Part shown: positions 37,058-50,815 of the stretch, one piece after another | Position numbering within the stretch: the stretch's first letter is position 1 | Layout: every line of letters starts with the position of its first letter | Origin: Liolophura sinensis | Taxonomy: Eukaryota; Mollusca; Polyplacophora; Chitonida; Chitonidae | DNA: 64,000 bases | Direction of reading: 5' to 3' | Assembly: GCF_032854445.1 (NCBI RefSeq) | Contig: NC_088295.1 | Location: forward strand, 22,989,385-23,053,384 | Program-made: the position numbers and the translations under genes | The notes under the pieces: generated by a model | Databases searched by the model: none | What the model saw: only the letters and a program-made list of their open reading frames with translations | What the model was told of the DNA's origin: nothing

Positions 37058-38779
37058 TTTGCAGGCATAAAGTATGTTAAAGCGTTGTACAAGTATAACG
37101 ACGAGATATGTGACAGAGTTTCCAATAGGTTCAATCTCGACTCTTGATAAATTCTTCAGAGTGTGAGCTGTGGAAGATTGAGGCGCCGTGACAGCTGGTC
37201 TCTTTATACTTTATTATTTCAGTCAGTAAGACAGCAATATTAATATGTTGGCATTAAAACTGACCATCCATAGCATGAGACTGACATGTGGCCCCAGCAT
37301 GCCTGTAAGAAACAGGTAAAAGAGCTAGAAAGTTGTGAAATATAGGTCTTTGGATCGTGAAAGCTTGTGGAAGTATGTGGTTTAAGGGGGGTAACTCTAT
37401 GAGACATTCCACTGGTTAAGCCACAATCGTTGATTCTACTAGAAGGCTTTCGAGATTTCCATTCGCGTACTCGCGTGGAATGGTGATATGGAAGGACATA
37501 TAAAATAACAGACAAAACTCTGAACAATACTGTGCTAATGAAACTTATTCGTTTCTGAACATATGCAGAAACCCGTATCTACATCAAGTATGCCTATAAA
37601 AACAAAGGCCTGGATAAGGTAACTTAGGCATACAGTCCTTGCAATAAGCTATCATCACATATAAGATTTTGACTTTGGTTTCGTTCTTTAAAAATGATTT
37701 ATCAAAGATGGTGATGACTTCAGAGATGGACGCACGCACTGGTCAGTTTATAAGAATACACGTCCTTATAGCATGTGGCCTAGCATATCCAATGGGTCTA
37801 ACATTACCAGACCTTCAGTATGCTAGGAATGCTGTGGATTATAGAGAGATTGGCACAGCTGAGTCAGACAGGAGATCGCGGCAAGTCGACATGTAAACAA
37901 GCTTACGTCACTTCTGTCAGCATGTAAATCTCAAGGGTTTGAGAAAAACCGCTAGGCTGGGTATCAAACTATATTGCATCAACACGCTAGCGCTTCAGTT
38001 TAGAGCACGGCCTTGTGATAGGTTTTAATATATGAAGCTACAACATGTATATTGTGCAAATGGAAGCAATAACTAGCCTGTAAACTTTAAAGACGATGTC
38101 CAAAGTTCAAAAACAGCTAAAAGTCAGAATGTATATACCTAATACTTTATCAGAAACTTATTCTTATACTCTTCTGTTAGGTCATTGTCAATTATTCAGA
38201 CTTTAAAGTACACATACGTCCAGTTTTTATTTAAAACGTGGCACATATCAGCTGGGAAAAGAAAACAAATCATGCTGTGAGTGATATAAACTGACGTAAT
38301 AATTTTATTTCAGTTAAATCCAAGCTGTTATACAGCTGATATACACATGTTCATTAATGCATCTATGTCCACACCCGACCCCGTGTTTGCCTGTCACATA
38401 CACATAAAGTCAGAGGATTTATATTAGATCTATATCAGCGTAAGCACGCACGCAGCGAACTTCACTACAGCGTTTACACACAAATTTATACATTCTGTTA
38501 ACACTATGGGGTGTAATGGGATTTGTTGATGGTTTGATCGCCCCATATTTAACACACATTTCTTAATTTGTTAATTGTTTGTATCAATATACTTATAACT
38601 GTAGACATGACACAATAGCAGCAAGTTATTCACGTTGGGGTTTATACATGGTAGTGTGTGGTAGATTTGGTCAGTGTGATGCACTGAACACTAAACACAG
38701 TGCCTTTGCTGTTAGGCTGCGTGCAAATGACAGATTCCTTACTCCGATCACATTGTTCTTCGAGAAATGGTGATAGTAA

Positions 38780-39060
38780 GCGCTGGGATGGCCGTGGGAC
38801 GCTTTGCCAAGCTCGTTTAGAATCACTTGTCTTCCACAATGTGGCGTGCAGGTTTGTTTTGTCAATCGTGGGAAAGTTTGTCAGTAATTTGCCAAAGATT
38901 GGTGATTTACCTCCGGCAATACGTACGGTTACTCCGCACATGGAACTTACCGCCAGCTTATATGGAATGAGTATGCCTGTAAAGGACTGAGTATGCTTAT
39001 AAGGGACTGAGTATGCTTATAAGGGATTGAGTATGGCGTTAAACAAACTCAAATAATGAA
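38780..39060 (+). repeat. SINE of a related subfamily with a tandem 20-bp expansion
   Basis: TCAGTAATTTGCCAAAGATT, GTGATTTACCTCCGG and the terminal GAGTATGGCGTTAAAC resemble the head-to-tail order of the common SINE family. The short 3' domain is replaced by four tandem 20-bp units (38964-39043) based on GGACTGAGTATGCTTATAAG. Confidence 0.6.
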
Positions 39061-39980
39061 ACAAATATATCAGAGGAAATCAGTGTCCACTGACTTCTGA
39101 GAACCAGATGTCTGATTGGTCGAAACATTCAATTAATTAATTAAACACTTCAACAAATGTTAATGCATGAGGACTGGTGAAGTCCTCAGCATAACTATAG
39201 CATGTTTTCGTCAGTGTCACCAATACCCGCCAGACGTTATACAAGTGTAAGCCTAGGTACAGTGTAGTTGACATGGCGTATTATTTCTTATTTGTCCATA
39301 GCCAGGGTGATTATTACATGTGAAGTGGCGGGGCAAAGGCCAAGGGATGTGGTAATATACATGCATGTATATGTGTTTTACACAGATGTATGGTGACGTA
39401 ATAAGTATGGAGGATTATCTACCCTACGGGGCACTACGCACCCACCCTACCCTGGTTGAACACTACCACTTTGTTAGCCCTGGTCTGACCACATGTCACG
39501 GAGGCGTCCTAAATAAGTAATGCTAATTAGAGTATGAAGCGTATCGCCGTGTCAAGTACAGATAAGTTATTAAGTTGTGTTAGCGGATAGTGAGTGTTGA
39601 TAGCCCAGAGAAAGTATTTCATTGACAACTCTGAGCTAACAGTGACGCTGTCAATTGATGGGTGAGCAGACCTAGTCAGAAGGGAAAGAGGTGTGGCATT
39701 GCCAAGGCAACCGACCAATCGATGTGAACGTGTATTCTGGGTAGTTTGGACAGGCGCAGTCGACGTACGGCGGAGCGAGACTAGTCGAGAAGACAGCCCC
39801 GGCGATGTGTTAAGGGACGGACTTAGACAGATCGCACAGAGTGAGTACAGCAGCAGAACAAAGCACGTCGAGTAATACCAGGGAGCTGTGCCAGCGGAGC
39901 GACTACACGCTTATACCAGCCCTCATTAGATAGAAATCTATTGCACTGACTTTGTGGGGCTATATTTTTCGATTTTAACC

Positions 39981-42900
39981 ATGTCTGTCACAAATGGAAT
40001 GAATGGACACAAAAGTGGCGAGGGCCTTCAGTGGAGGGTCGGTTTGGTGAACAACGCCAAGAAATATCTGACAGCAGAGTCTTTTGGACATAAAGTAAAT
40101 GCTTCAGGCACAACCTTGAAGAAAAAGCAGTTGTGGACATTAGAACAGGATCCTAACGAGGAGGCTGTGTACCTGAAAAGTCACCTCGGCTGTTACATCT
40201 CCACGGACAAATACGGCAAAGTTACATGCGAGGAAGACATTAAGACGACGGCGGAGAAATTCGTGGTGGAATACAGTAAAGATGGCAGATGGGCATTCCG
40301 AAATGTGCAGTTCGGCTCTTATTTGGGAGGCTCTGACGACAATTTGTTGTGCTCTGCCAAGACGCCGGGTCAGGGCGAGTACTGGACCTTGCAGTTGGAC
40401 ATCCATCCCCAAGTCACCCTTAGGAACGTGAACCGGCGTCGATTCGCTACCATGAGGGAGGACGAGTTACAGTGTACGGAGGTAATCCCGTGGGGGGTGG
40501 AGAGCCTGGTCGTCATGGAATTCCAAGATGGAAAGTACGCCTTAAGGACCAGCGATAACAGATACGTCAGCCGAGAAGGAAAGTTAGACAACGAAGTCGG
40601 ACAAAACACTTTATTTACACTTGAAATAAAATCTGGCCAGAATGCAGGGTTTGCACTGAAAGACGCCCAGGGGAAATACCTGACGGCCGTTGGGGCAACG
40701 GCGACTGTCAAGTCTCGGAACAGTTCGATCTCGAAAGATGAGCTGTTTACGTTGGAGGTCTGCCACCCTCAAGGCTACTTTACATCTCTCCTCAACAACA
40801 AGAAAGCTTCAACAAAGCAAGGTAAGTAAAAAATCACAACATCTTCTATTCTGAGGGTCAGTTGAGTAGCAGATGGAATGAAGTGTGTTGTCAATCGACA
40901 GGGTACATACATGAAAGCCCCCCCCCCCTTTATTCAGACACCCCAATCCTCTGTCTGTGTACTTGCGCTACATTACGCCAAAGATGGGAAGAAGGGCTTT
41001 CTTTGCGGATGCTTTTTCGATCCATCGCCTCGTTCCCGGAATATTTGCACGTTTCCTGCTGTAGACAGCTGCTGTGTGGGGTGGGCAGGCGTAGTGTATG
41101 TAACATTACGGCCCCAGAATGGGGGCCAGGAATCCGAGCTCTCCAGCCTACAGACCAGTGGGGTCATTGTGTCCCCACACAGATCCTCTATTGATCCGTT
41201 ATTGAAGCCATCACGGGCGTGGTCCGGCCTTGGAGATTCCATGTTGACACGGACTCCCTCTATTGTTTCATCGGTTCCAGTGCGTGTTCACATTCTTAGC
41301 AACTATTACATAGCCCCCTTAGCCGAGGGTACCTAATTGCCCCAAGTTAAATAATTTACCCCGCTTGAGCTCAACATTAATAACGTGATCTAGTCTAGTC
41401 TAGAGTCAAAATACATTAATTGTGTAGTTTAGCAGAGATAAAAATTACGAGGCCTTGTTTGAGACAAATCTGAATGAAGAACTATGATATTGTATAATGC
41501 TAAATATTAGGTGAAAGTGCTTGAATGATTAGTGGAAGTTAAAAAAGGCAGACCAATAGCGACACATCAGTTTCCTTGTCATTGTAGAAAAGGGTAGCAT
41601 AAGCTACAGGACATTCAATGAGAAATACATATGAGACATGGGATAGACAGACATATGCATGATGGATTGGATGCTAAGCCAGCGTACCTGCCATGCAAAC
41701 ATGTTACAGATATAAGGCGATTAGTGTGCATTGACTTTCTCACAGATGGTTAAATCTGGGTGATAGAACGCGAGACTGAGCGAGGACTGGGGCCGGCTCT
41801 ACCCCCAGGAAATCTCCGTATGGCCAAGCTAAAGTTGATGAACTGAAATTGACAAACAGCCTATGACTCATGGGCACAGCTTCAACGAAATTCTCAGTCA
41901 ATCCTTCCATTTTTCCCCCCTGTTTTCTCTGTGCAGCAACTTAATTCCTCGGTGCTGCCGCTTTGGCTTGCGGAGCGATGTTGGTGCCGGCACGACTCCT
42001 GTTTATCTGAAGTTGTTAACCAGGCATACTTGCATAGCTAGACATTTTTCGGCTATAATTGGGAGACGATGATTGTTAGATACTAGGATTTGCTATAAGA
42101 TGACAGTTAATGGGATACTGTAAGATCCATTCGGCCGTATACATTGAGGTCGTCACGTGGTAGAATTCACGCTTGTGCACTTCATTTCAGATGAAAAACT
42201 GATAAAAGCTGTAACAGCAGTCTAATGAAAGTGTAGGGCGATGACTGATTTAGCCTTACCTGTGATAAATGATTACAGTTATCTGATGATACAGGAATGT
42301 CAGAATATGATGCGTTTTTAAATATAAAGTGACTGTCAGAGGCGGCATTTCTTTTATTATTTTCTTATTTTATCGACAGCCTTCTCATTGTGTCACGTAG
42401 TGTACCAAGGTACAAAGCTAAGATTACCAGTGTAGATATTTTGTTTATCATTTATTAATTTCAATCACCTGTAAAAAGTTCAGAGCAGTCGTTGCCTTTG
42501 GTGAGGACTAAAAACCAAAACGTTGCACGGCTGTTGGCGATCCCACCTCAGCACTGTCTCCTACAAAAAATATACTCTTCATCATATTCGCTGTGACGAA
42601 TGCTTGATGTCTGAGGCTGAGATGGCCCTGGACAGACTCCCACGTTAACTGCGCAGACAGCCCGTTTTTATGTTCCGAAGAACCTTAGCGTTATTTAACG
42701 TCTATAGATTTACTGTGGTGTAACCGGCGCTATGTAAGACGTGAAGCATGCTCTCAGCTGCTTGGGATCAATACTTAAACAGGCTTGAATGTTGTCGCAT
42801 TCACAACTTCAGGTATTTGCCACCGAATGTCAGTGTTTAAGCGTGGACTACATCTGGCATTGCTATTTTGCCGGAGGGTTGACCTCACGCGATATTTGAT

Positions 42901-45900
42901 ACCAGTGGGTAGTTAAACAGCTTTGTGGAGAGTGAAACCTTAAAGCCTGTCTGCAAACATTTTATCGTTATTTCCATCTCAGCTGCGTCTCAAATAAACG
43001 CTGTGGTAGTCTCAACATACAGTTCGTCTCTAAGTAAAAGCACATGTGGTGAAATCTTTGACTGCGTCGTGGAAAGACAAAGAGCTGGATCAAGGTTATC
43101 TGAAGGACCACGCCGTTATCTATATCTGGAGATACCAAACAGCATCACTCATAGTATTGGGGGTGCACGGTGTTATTCCTTCAAACCCCATAGTTGATTG
43201 TCATCTGGATGTGTCAAGCTTACAGCGAGGAAGGCACCATGCGTGTTTGCAGGTTCTTCCTGAACGTCACAACTTCAACCTGATTTCCGATCACATCTAA
43301 ACTTAAAATAAAAATGTTACTTGACCTTTTTAGTTGACTTTCCGCTTCACTTGTCGAGAGGTATCGACATTGTACCATTACATGCACGTTCTTAAGTTCG
43401 GTTGGTTTGGAGAAAAAGAAATTCGTAATGGATTCTATCACCATCGCCAAAATGACCAATGGTCTTTGCTTTGGAAACGCGTTAAATAATGAAGATCCTA
43501 CGATCATGGGTGTGATGTCGTGTCAGTTGTGTGCACCAATGGTGTATCTGACGCAGCCTTGTCTCATTCACGCGTATCACAGTGTTTTATTTCCATTCTT
43601 AATTTAGGTATTTAGGGTTCATTTTTCTGGGGTGATGGGTCAAACATCTTGTTTTGAACTCTGCAATAAAGAGAGGCACTGTCCCGAGGCTAGCCCTTGA
43701 CCTAAATCAGCTGAAAAGACTGTCCCCAAATTTACCCACTTAAACAAAATGGGGTAGTGTTGAGAGGAGTCGTCTGAATCAGAGTTTTGGAGTGTGTGTG
43801 GGAACGAGCCAGCGCATGGTAGAGTTGTCCACACACAGGTCTACAGAGCGTGACGGGTAAAACGTGTCTTTGCACTTCCACCCCCTGCCAGACTAGCAAA
43901 CTGATGGGGGAAGGAATGCTCTAATCTTGCTCAGACCCTATTTTCCCCAGGGGCGGTTGTTTTTAAAGGCTGGTGAATAGAATGCATTAAGGTGAATAGT
44001 AGAACAGCGCGTATCTTGTGATCGAGGTCAGAGACCATACCGCCTTGGTTCAAACGAGAGGCAGGCAATTAACGATTAATGAACATTGTGCTGGCCCTAA
44101 ATTGATTCTTTTCCGGGTCAGATTTCAACGAAGCGAGGGCTCGAGGAGATTGGACAGGGGACAAGATTTCATTTTGGTGATAACAAGTTTGATGACTGTT
44201 TAGATAAGCAGGCGCTCATGACACCTGGAACTCAGTAAATCTCTCCATGTAGCCTAAAAGGTCCATTGTATGTAACCGTATTGTACCGTAGAGAACTATG
44301 AAAGAGATATAGGCTTAGCAACTCCTATGTTTCGACGAAAAACCCAATGGACCACACTGTAAATTTGCAATTGAAAAGCTTTCCGGTATTGGTGTAAACA
44401 GCAATTGAATTCAGTTTACACCAGCTGGGTCATCTAAAGAGTGTGACATACCTCAGAGGGCCAAATTGCTTTACAATTTGTTTCCAAGAGACAAGCGTGG
44501 GAACACAAACGCTGGTCTTATAAATAGTAGATGCGAATAACGATGAGTAATGCTGCGTGTTGACACATATAGACCATGTTAAAACTTGAATTAAAGTGTG
44601 TTATATAGAATGCTTGAGGAATCGCGTCGCTGGAATCGCGTCGCTTCACAAAGAAGGTGCGTTACCTCTCACAACCACGCTGAATTGGACTTGTTAATAG
44701 CGTGTGAAGTATAGAGGTGAGACCATGAGAACACAGTGGACACACACAGGATTCCCCATACAAAATCTGTTACAATAGACCTGTATAGAAAGTGGTGACA
44801 CAGTGACCTCACCAATGCACGTGCTGACGTGTGAATTGAATAAAGGCGTCTCCAAATTTAGTCTTACTTCCTGATAGTATAGGAAGTCTTACTTCCTGAT
44901 AATCTGTGCCAGAGGTTATCAGTCTCAGAATGCGAGCTACTAACAAACATGCAGGCTTGTAGTGTGGTAAAACATTTTATTAGTGAACAAGATACAAACT
45001 TATGTACAAAATATTGGGAACGATTTAACTGACGGTCACTCCCATCCTACAAGCAGCTCCCCTTTTCTCACACTTAACATCCCGAGCTATCTTCAGTATC
45101 CAAAGCTTTATTGCTTCCAGATGTTGAGTGTTGTCCCAATGTGACAAGAAGTAACAGCTTTGACAGACATCAGATGATATCTGGTTTCAGTACACAGTCC
45201 CGTATGTCTGGTGGTAGGCTACAGTGAAGCTATGTAGAGCCTCAACTTCTCAAAACGTTTTGCAAACAGGAGGTATGTGGTACATAGGTCTAACAGTCCA
45301 AAGCCCCTGACATTGTCAAACATCAAGTACATGGAAATATGCAATATAATGGTTCTCCTGTAAGAGGGTTTGAAATTCTTCCATGTGTTTGCGTGTGTCC
45401 GTCTAACTACAAAGCGTGGCGATTGCTGACGATGGTACTGTGTCTCGAAGTGAGAGCGGAATAGAGGGATCCTCTTGGGACGAATATTGTGTAAACCCCA
45501 TGTAACAGTGAGTATGTGAGAGAGGGGCTTCAGGTGTAAGTGCCATAACCCCACAGCCGGGTCATCTACCTGCCGGAATCCGTTATCCTGGAGGCTGGCC
45601 CCGTGTCACTCACTCATACCAGCCAGTCTGCATACATGTAAATGAAACAGTCACTCAGTAACCGAGCATCAGTACGAACTTCAGTACTTAACCGAGCATC
45701 AGTACTTAGAAATTCGTGCTGAGCTATTCTATTTGAAGAGATGGACACTAAAGCTATTTGAGCACAACAAAAAGCTTCATTTACTCTAGGACTTGTAGTA
45801 CAGTTACTACTAAGTGGGTTTAATTGTTTGAGATAGTTACACTGAACGCCTATTGACATTGTGTCAGTATAAGAAACACGGTGCATACCCATCCTTAGCG

Positions 45901-48900
45901 CGACTGCACATGTCCATGTACGCCTACCTCCTTACACACCGACTGACGTGTTTGCTTCCTAAATACGACCTTGGACCTTCATCCTTAATCCCCTTATTTT
46001 TACCTCCTTCGCAGAGTAAATGCGCACAAATAACAACCAATCAAGCACATATCTTCTCTCTTTTTTACCTGTCGTAAGCCTAAATAAAAACAAAAGGTGA
46101 GCTGCGAATGTCAGAGCAGGTTAAGGTTGTGCCAGGATAGGATGAAGTCAACAGGCGAGCGGCCTTATTTGCCGGACCACTTTGGCCGTGTTTGTTCCTG
46201 GCGATTGAGACTATTACCAGGTAAACGCCAGCTAGGGGCAGCCCAATGTTAATCACCACTGTGTATATGCACGTGATTACCTGGACATTAGGCCGGTTGC
46301 TGTATGATTATGTTTGTACTGGACATTTCCTGCTATCCTAGCTTAGTACCCCATTGCATTCTGAAAACTCTCTATTTTGGTTTCACCAACCAGTGTATTG
46401 ACAGATACATTTGCTCCTTTGTGATACATCATCGGCCTACTTTGCACTAATCTTGATGGTGGAATATGGTGTCCCTTAAAACCTTGATGGACACAAATTC
46501 ATTATTCGTTATTGCCAGTTAAGGAGGAAAGTCTGACGGTTTAGTAGAATGCTTCGTGGGAGCCGACGGTGTTAATCTGTGAGGAAGGACTCGAAGGACG
46601 TGTGACAGCTTATCCCCGTCCCACACGTCTTGAAAATCCCTTTAATCCGTGAGGTGTGATAACCTTACCCGTTGTGCTGAGAGTTGTCACTTAGGTTGTT
46701 TGTGTACAGGGGAGCGCAGGGTTGAGGTGCTCGGGTCAGACACGTGGGGCCAGCCCGCAGGCTCTGCAAACATTCCCCCTAGCCGGAAATCGCCCTGGGA
46801 AGTTTTAGACTTCAAACAAGAATAAATTTGAGCAATATTCAGGGATCGCTGGGCGATTTTTTAAAAATACCACCCAAACTCAACGCGCATATGGGAACCA
46901 TTTACGTGTAGTTCAGCAGGACAAGTACTGACCGTGTCCCTAATGTTGTTGATAAGCAACTAAAGGAATCGCCACAGTGCTTGTTTTAAAGAAACCAAAG
47001 TGAATGCTTAGAGTTTCCAACAAAGATATTCTGCACATCTATAACGGCAACTGTACAGAATTGCCCACATTCTGTGCCACGTTTTTACTTTTTGTTTGCA
47101 ATGAGCTGGTTTTGGCAAAACTGGCTCAAACTGACAACATTTGGTAAACATCATGGCATCGAGGGTGTTCATTTGAAAGAAACTCGTCATTTCATTATTT
47201 TGAAGTGTATTTCCCCATCAAGGCATTATGGCCTTGGTAAATAGAGGTCGCATGAAATGCCTGATTAATGCACATGGACAGACGGGGAAGCATACGAATT
47301 ATTTCGTCTCATGACCAAATCTGTTGGTTGGTGAAAGATAACGAATAATTTCAAAAGTGTGAAAGAAAGTAAATGTGGTGTCAGTGCGCGTGTTATTTTT
47401 CATGGAGGTTAGATGTAATTCAAATAGGAAAACTTAATTTAGTGATTCATCTCTGACTTTTGACGTCTTATTCAGTTTTGTTGCCCAAGAAGGGCCAAAG
47501 CCCCAAAGGAACAACCTTAATGTATATAAAGTAGATTTCCTAATGCCATGAACTGGGACATGATGCAGAACAGTCATAGAGGGAATGGAAGGGTTTGCTG
47601 GGATGATAGAATAAAATATACTATACATTCGCAACAACGGCGATTTTCCTTTATTTTCTGCTTCCGCAGTCTGCCAGTGTTACACAGATGTAGTTCGAAC
47701 CACTGAAAGGATGTAAAGAGCAACATGGCTCAGTGAATGTTTCACACATGTCCCTGCCAAATGTGTGTCACAGTGTCCGATCGGATTTATTTTAAGGCCG
47801 TGATGAACCCTTGTAAATTGTCGCCGCGAGGTTTCAGTGTTAATGTACATACCGGCGACGGTAGATGACAATACGCTAAGTAATAATGTAGTTAATGATG
47901 TTGGTAGAGCAGCTATTGCCCATGTGTGTTTGCAGGCCTGTATAACTGCCCACTGGGTGATGTCTGGCTGTATACATTATGCCACCCATTATACCTACTA
48001 GAGAGCGACAGACCTCGTGTATATTAGAAAGATAGACAAGAATGTCACTCTCCAAGACGCTGGTGGTTTGCACAAACCGAAATTCCATTTAATGGCTCAG
48101 TCTTTGCGTGCGATGCCATATCAGTAACTTAAATGTGACTATTTGCCAACTATCACAGTCGTGGTTTTACACACTTTATTGTTGTCTTTCAATTATACTT
48201 AAGAAACGACTTACGATTGTCCTTGAATATGGATTAAGAATTATTCAGTCTACGTGTTTCATATAGTTCGTCTAAAGCAAGACTGGTGGGTGATATCTAA
48301 TTTCAGGAGTTGACGTGTCGGCCAATCAGGATGACGAGGAGATTACGGAACGAGAAATTTTCCAGGTGGAATATGAGCCCCACATCATCTAAATGGGCCA
48401 TCCGCACTGTGGACAACAAATACTGGTCTCTGGAGAAGGCGGGAATACAAGCAATCTCATCGGAAATGTAAGCACAAATGTCACATATAATCTCCCGTCA
48501 AGGCATACTAAGCAATAACAAAGCTTCGTCTCACGTCACAACAAATGGACGGCATATGTCTTGCATTTTCAAATAAGACTGTTCCTTGACTATGTTTCTC
48601 TACTGGGAATGTCTGCCCTTGTATCTGAAACATTTTGAACTTGCTTGAATAATAATTTTTCAAGGAATGGGTGAGATACAAAAACAAGCCTGCGTTTTAT
48701 TCACATTACTATTAGGAGTAGTGCCTTCTTGGGAACAGGTTGTTAGGGATGGAAATGGCACAAAAGATATATTTCATTCATTACTCTTTCCGCCCTTTGC
48801 AATGTAGTCGTTTTCTAGGTCATCATTTTACTTGCAACCAGTACTAGCTACAATATCCATCTCTCGTATCAGAGCATCATTGTTGTGTCTCGTAAAGTAA

Positions 48901-50815
48901 TATAATAAACGACACTCGTCGACGAATTGTCGAATAAATATCAGACCAGTGTGGTTGACATGATGTCAGTACCATATTCCAAACAAATTCCCTTCTTGAC
49001 TTTAGAAAAGGTTATCTTACATCATAGTAGGGTTTTCATGACGAAATGGAGACCGTTAAAGCTTATTTGTATAGACCTATATCTTAAAACCACTGCGTTT
49101 TTACGGAGTAGAAGTAGTCGGATAAAGGATTGAAATTATCGAGATTTTGTCAGTCTGCTACATGTCCTTTCTTACAACGCTAAAATAAGGTTATTTTCAT
49201 GTTTTGCGCCCAAGGTTTTCAGAAATAGGCTGCGTCTTCGTTTTGAGGGTTGCAATACTTTCGTAGTAGAACCAACTTGTTGCAGCGCGTGTATCACAGA
49301 TGCATTTCAGATTGACGTCAGTTACCGTGTTCAGCAGGTTGCCACATTCCCAAACAGCTACCCTGTAAAGGTCCTTGACTTATTCCTAAGATGCTACCCC
49401 CTTATTCAAACATACCCCATCCGACGAAGAAAACATTGTTAAGACGTCTCCTGCACGGACTGCTTAGAGTCTGCCGAGAACTATAAAGGTCATTACGTTA
49501 TAGGTTAGTAGTGTGGTGTAAGAGTCACTTATGTAGTCCTTAACCAGAGATTCGTGACCGACTTAAGGACGCCAAGAAGAAAATCTTGCTTGTGGGGCAA
49601 ATGTCGACTCATTTGTGCTCGCTGTTCCTGGCTTTGGTTCAGATAGAGGTATTACTTGCTAGGCGTATGCCCTTTCGGCTGTCATCTTGGAAAGATTATA
49701 CCTTTTTGGTTTTAGGAACATTTAAGCCCATACATGTACAGATAGAGTTCCTTTAATTCGTTTGCTAGAAATTCCCAAATACTTTGTTGTAGCATGCAGT
49801 ATACAGATAGAAACCATGAATAATAAAATTGGAAACTCCTTATATATAGGGAAACCAAATGGACATGCTAAGCAAAAAATTGTCAAGCAAGAGTCTCTGC
49901 TAGAGTCGCCGTCTCAGTGAAGGTGGTAGGACCCTGCTGCTATAAAGACACTATGTAAATGGAAATGCCAAAACAGATCATTTTGTTCATCAGTGACAGC
50001 TTATGCAGACAGTCATGCTCCTAACGCAATGTTTGTTGCTGTAATTGTATTACAGCTCCCGAAGACCTTGTTTGACATGGAATGGCAAGGAGACGGATCT
50101 GTTGCCTTAAAGGCATCTAACAGCAATTACGTGTTCGCCAAACCCACGGGAAGTCTAACTGCTGCTGGGGATAGGATCACCGACAAGGAGAAGTTCCGCT
50201 TCACTCTGACCAACAGACCAGCGGTGATTCTGAAAGGGGAACACGGTTTTGTCGGCTTCAAGTCCATGAACATTCAGAGACCCGAATACGTCTGTAACAG
50301 AGGAACGCAAGAAGTTATTTATATGGAACCAGCAGAGGACGGGAAATATTATTTCAAAGGTGAGTAATGTATTATTGTACAGGCATTTCTACTGTAACAA
50401 AACAAACGTGAAGGGAAGCCCCTAAATGTGGAACAAGTTTGCGGAAAATGGCTTTAGTATCTCTGCGATATTTGATATTCTCAATAAGCTTTTCCGTTTA
50501 CACATTGATCAAACAATTTACCACGTGTTTTGTGTTAACATTGGGGGTGGCTTTTAAGGTACGTCAATTGTTGCTCTGGCTGTAACTTTTCATCATTTTG
50601 TTACTTCAGGTATGAATGGGAAGTATTGGCGGATCGCAGAGGAAGGAACACCTTTTGCTGACAGTGACAAACCCACTCCCTTTATAGTAGAATTCCGAGG
50701 CCAGTCCCTGATCACCATAACAGCTCCAAACGATAAATACCTGAAGGGAGAACAGAATGGAATACTGAAGGCCGTAGGCAAAGAAATAACTGGATCGGTG
50801 TTGTGGGAATGCTAA
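39981..50815 (+). CDS. FSCN1: Fascin, actin-bundling protein, 4 coding exons
   Basis: Coding exons are 39981-40821, 48307-48467, 50056-50359 and 50610-50815, each bounded by GT-AG (donors GTAAGT, GTAAGC, GTGAGT). The product is about 503 residues, close to the usual 490-510, with four beta-trefoil repeats. Exon 1 encodes the first two and much of the third; the rest encode the remainder, ending SVLWEC. Diagnostic segments are KYLTAESFGHKVNASGTTLK, PWGVESLVVMEF, RQG/VDVSANQDDEE-type sequence at the exon 1/2 join, RPAVILKGEHGFVGF and KYLKGEQNG. Fascin cross-links F-actin into tight bundles in filopodia. The region of the human PKC site (Ser39) reads NASGTTLKKKQ, so threonine replaces serine there. 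The first AUG (AACCATGTCT context) is preferred over an in-frame upstream TTG. Exon 2 contains an apparent frame disruption, described separately. The symbol denotes the family; exact orthology to vertebrate FSCN1 is not shown. Confidence 0.95.
40822..48306 (+). other. Fascin intron 1
   Basis: A 7.5 kb intron between a GTAAGT donor and a TTTCAG acceptor. I see no recognisable gene inside it. It holds a short C run near 40920 and small local duplications (for example AGTCTTACTTCCTGATA at 44860 and 44885, and an imperfect duplication near 45650-45710). A 111-codon minus-strand ORF at 45219-45554 is unassigned. Confidence 0.8.
48307..48467 (+). CDS. FSCN1: Fascin coding exon 2 with two offsetting frame changes
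   Basis: The exon starts in frame (VDVSANQDDEEITEREIFQV, then EYE) but reaches an in-frame TAA at 48390-48392, just after a CCCC run at 48378-48381. From there the fascin-like protein continues one frame over (WAIRTVDNKYWSLEKAG). The donor at 48468 and the acceptor of exon 3 fit the original frame, not the shifted one. So one extra base near the C run and one missing base further on (a GGG run at 48441-48443 is a candidate) would restore continuous homology. The total exon length of 161 nt keeps the flanking phases correct. The simplest reading is two homopolymer errors in the assembly. A genuine frameshift allele is the alternative. Confidence 0.85.
48468..50055 (+). other. Fascin intron 2
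   Basis: An intron of 1.6 kb from donor GTAAGC to acceptor TTACAG. No repeats or coding segments recognised. Confidence 0.85.

Larger units (their letters stand above)
36274..39980. other. Divergent intergenic region between DRG2 and fascin
   Basis: This 3.7 kb separates the two start codons and should hold the promoters and 5' UTRs of both genes. It contains a 23-base C run (36786-36808), a CA repeat (about 37025-37054) and a plus-strand SINE near 38780-39060. The stretch at 39700-39950, just upstream of the fascin start, is richer in CpG and is the likely fascin 5' UTR/promoter. I saw no clear TATA box. Confidence 0.6.

Noticed and set aside
40140-41336. Minus- and plus-strand ORFs over and after fascin exon 1
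   Set aside because: Antisense shadows of the conserved fascin exon, or chance readings in intron 1.
45219-45554. 111-codon minus-strand ORF in fascin intron 1
   Set aside because: No start context, splice sites or family features; could be chance or a decayed element.
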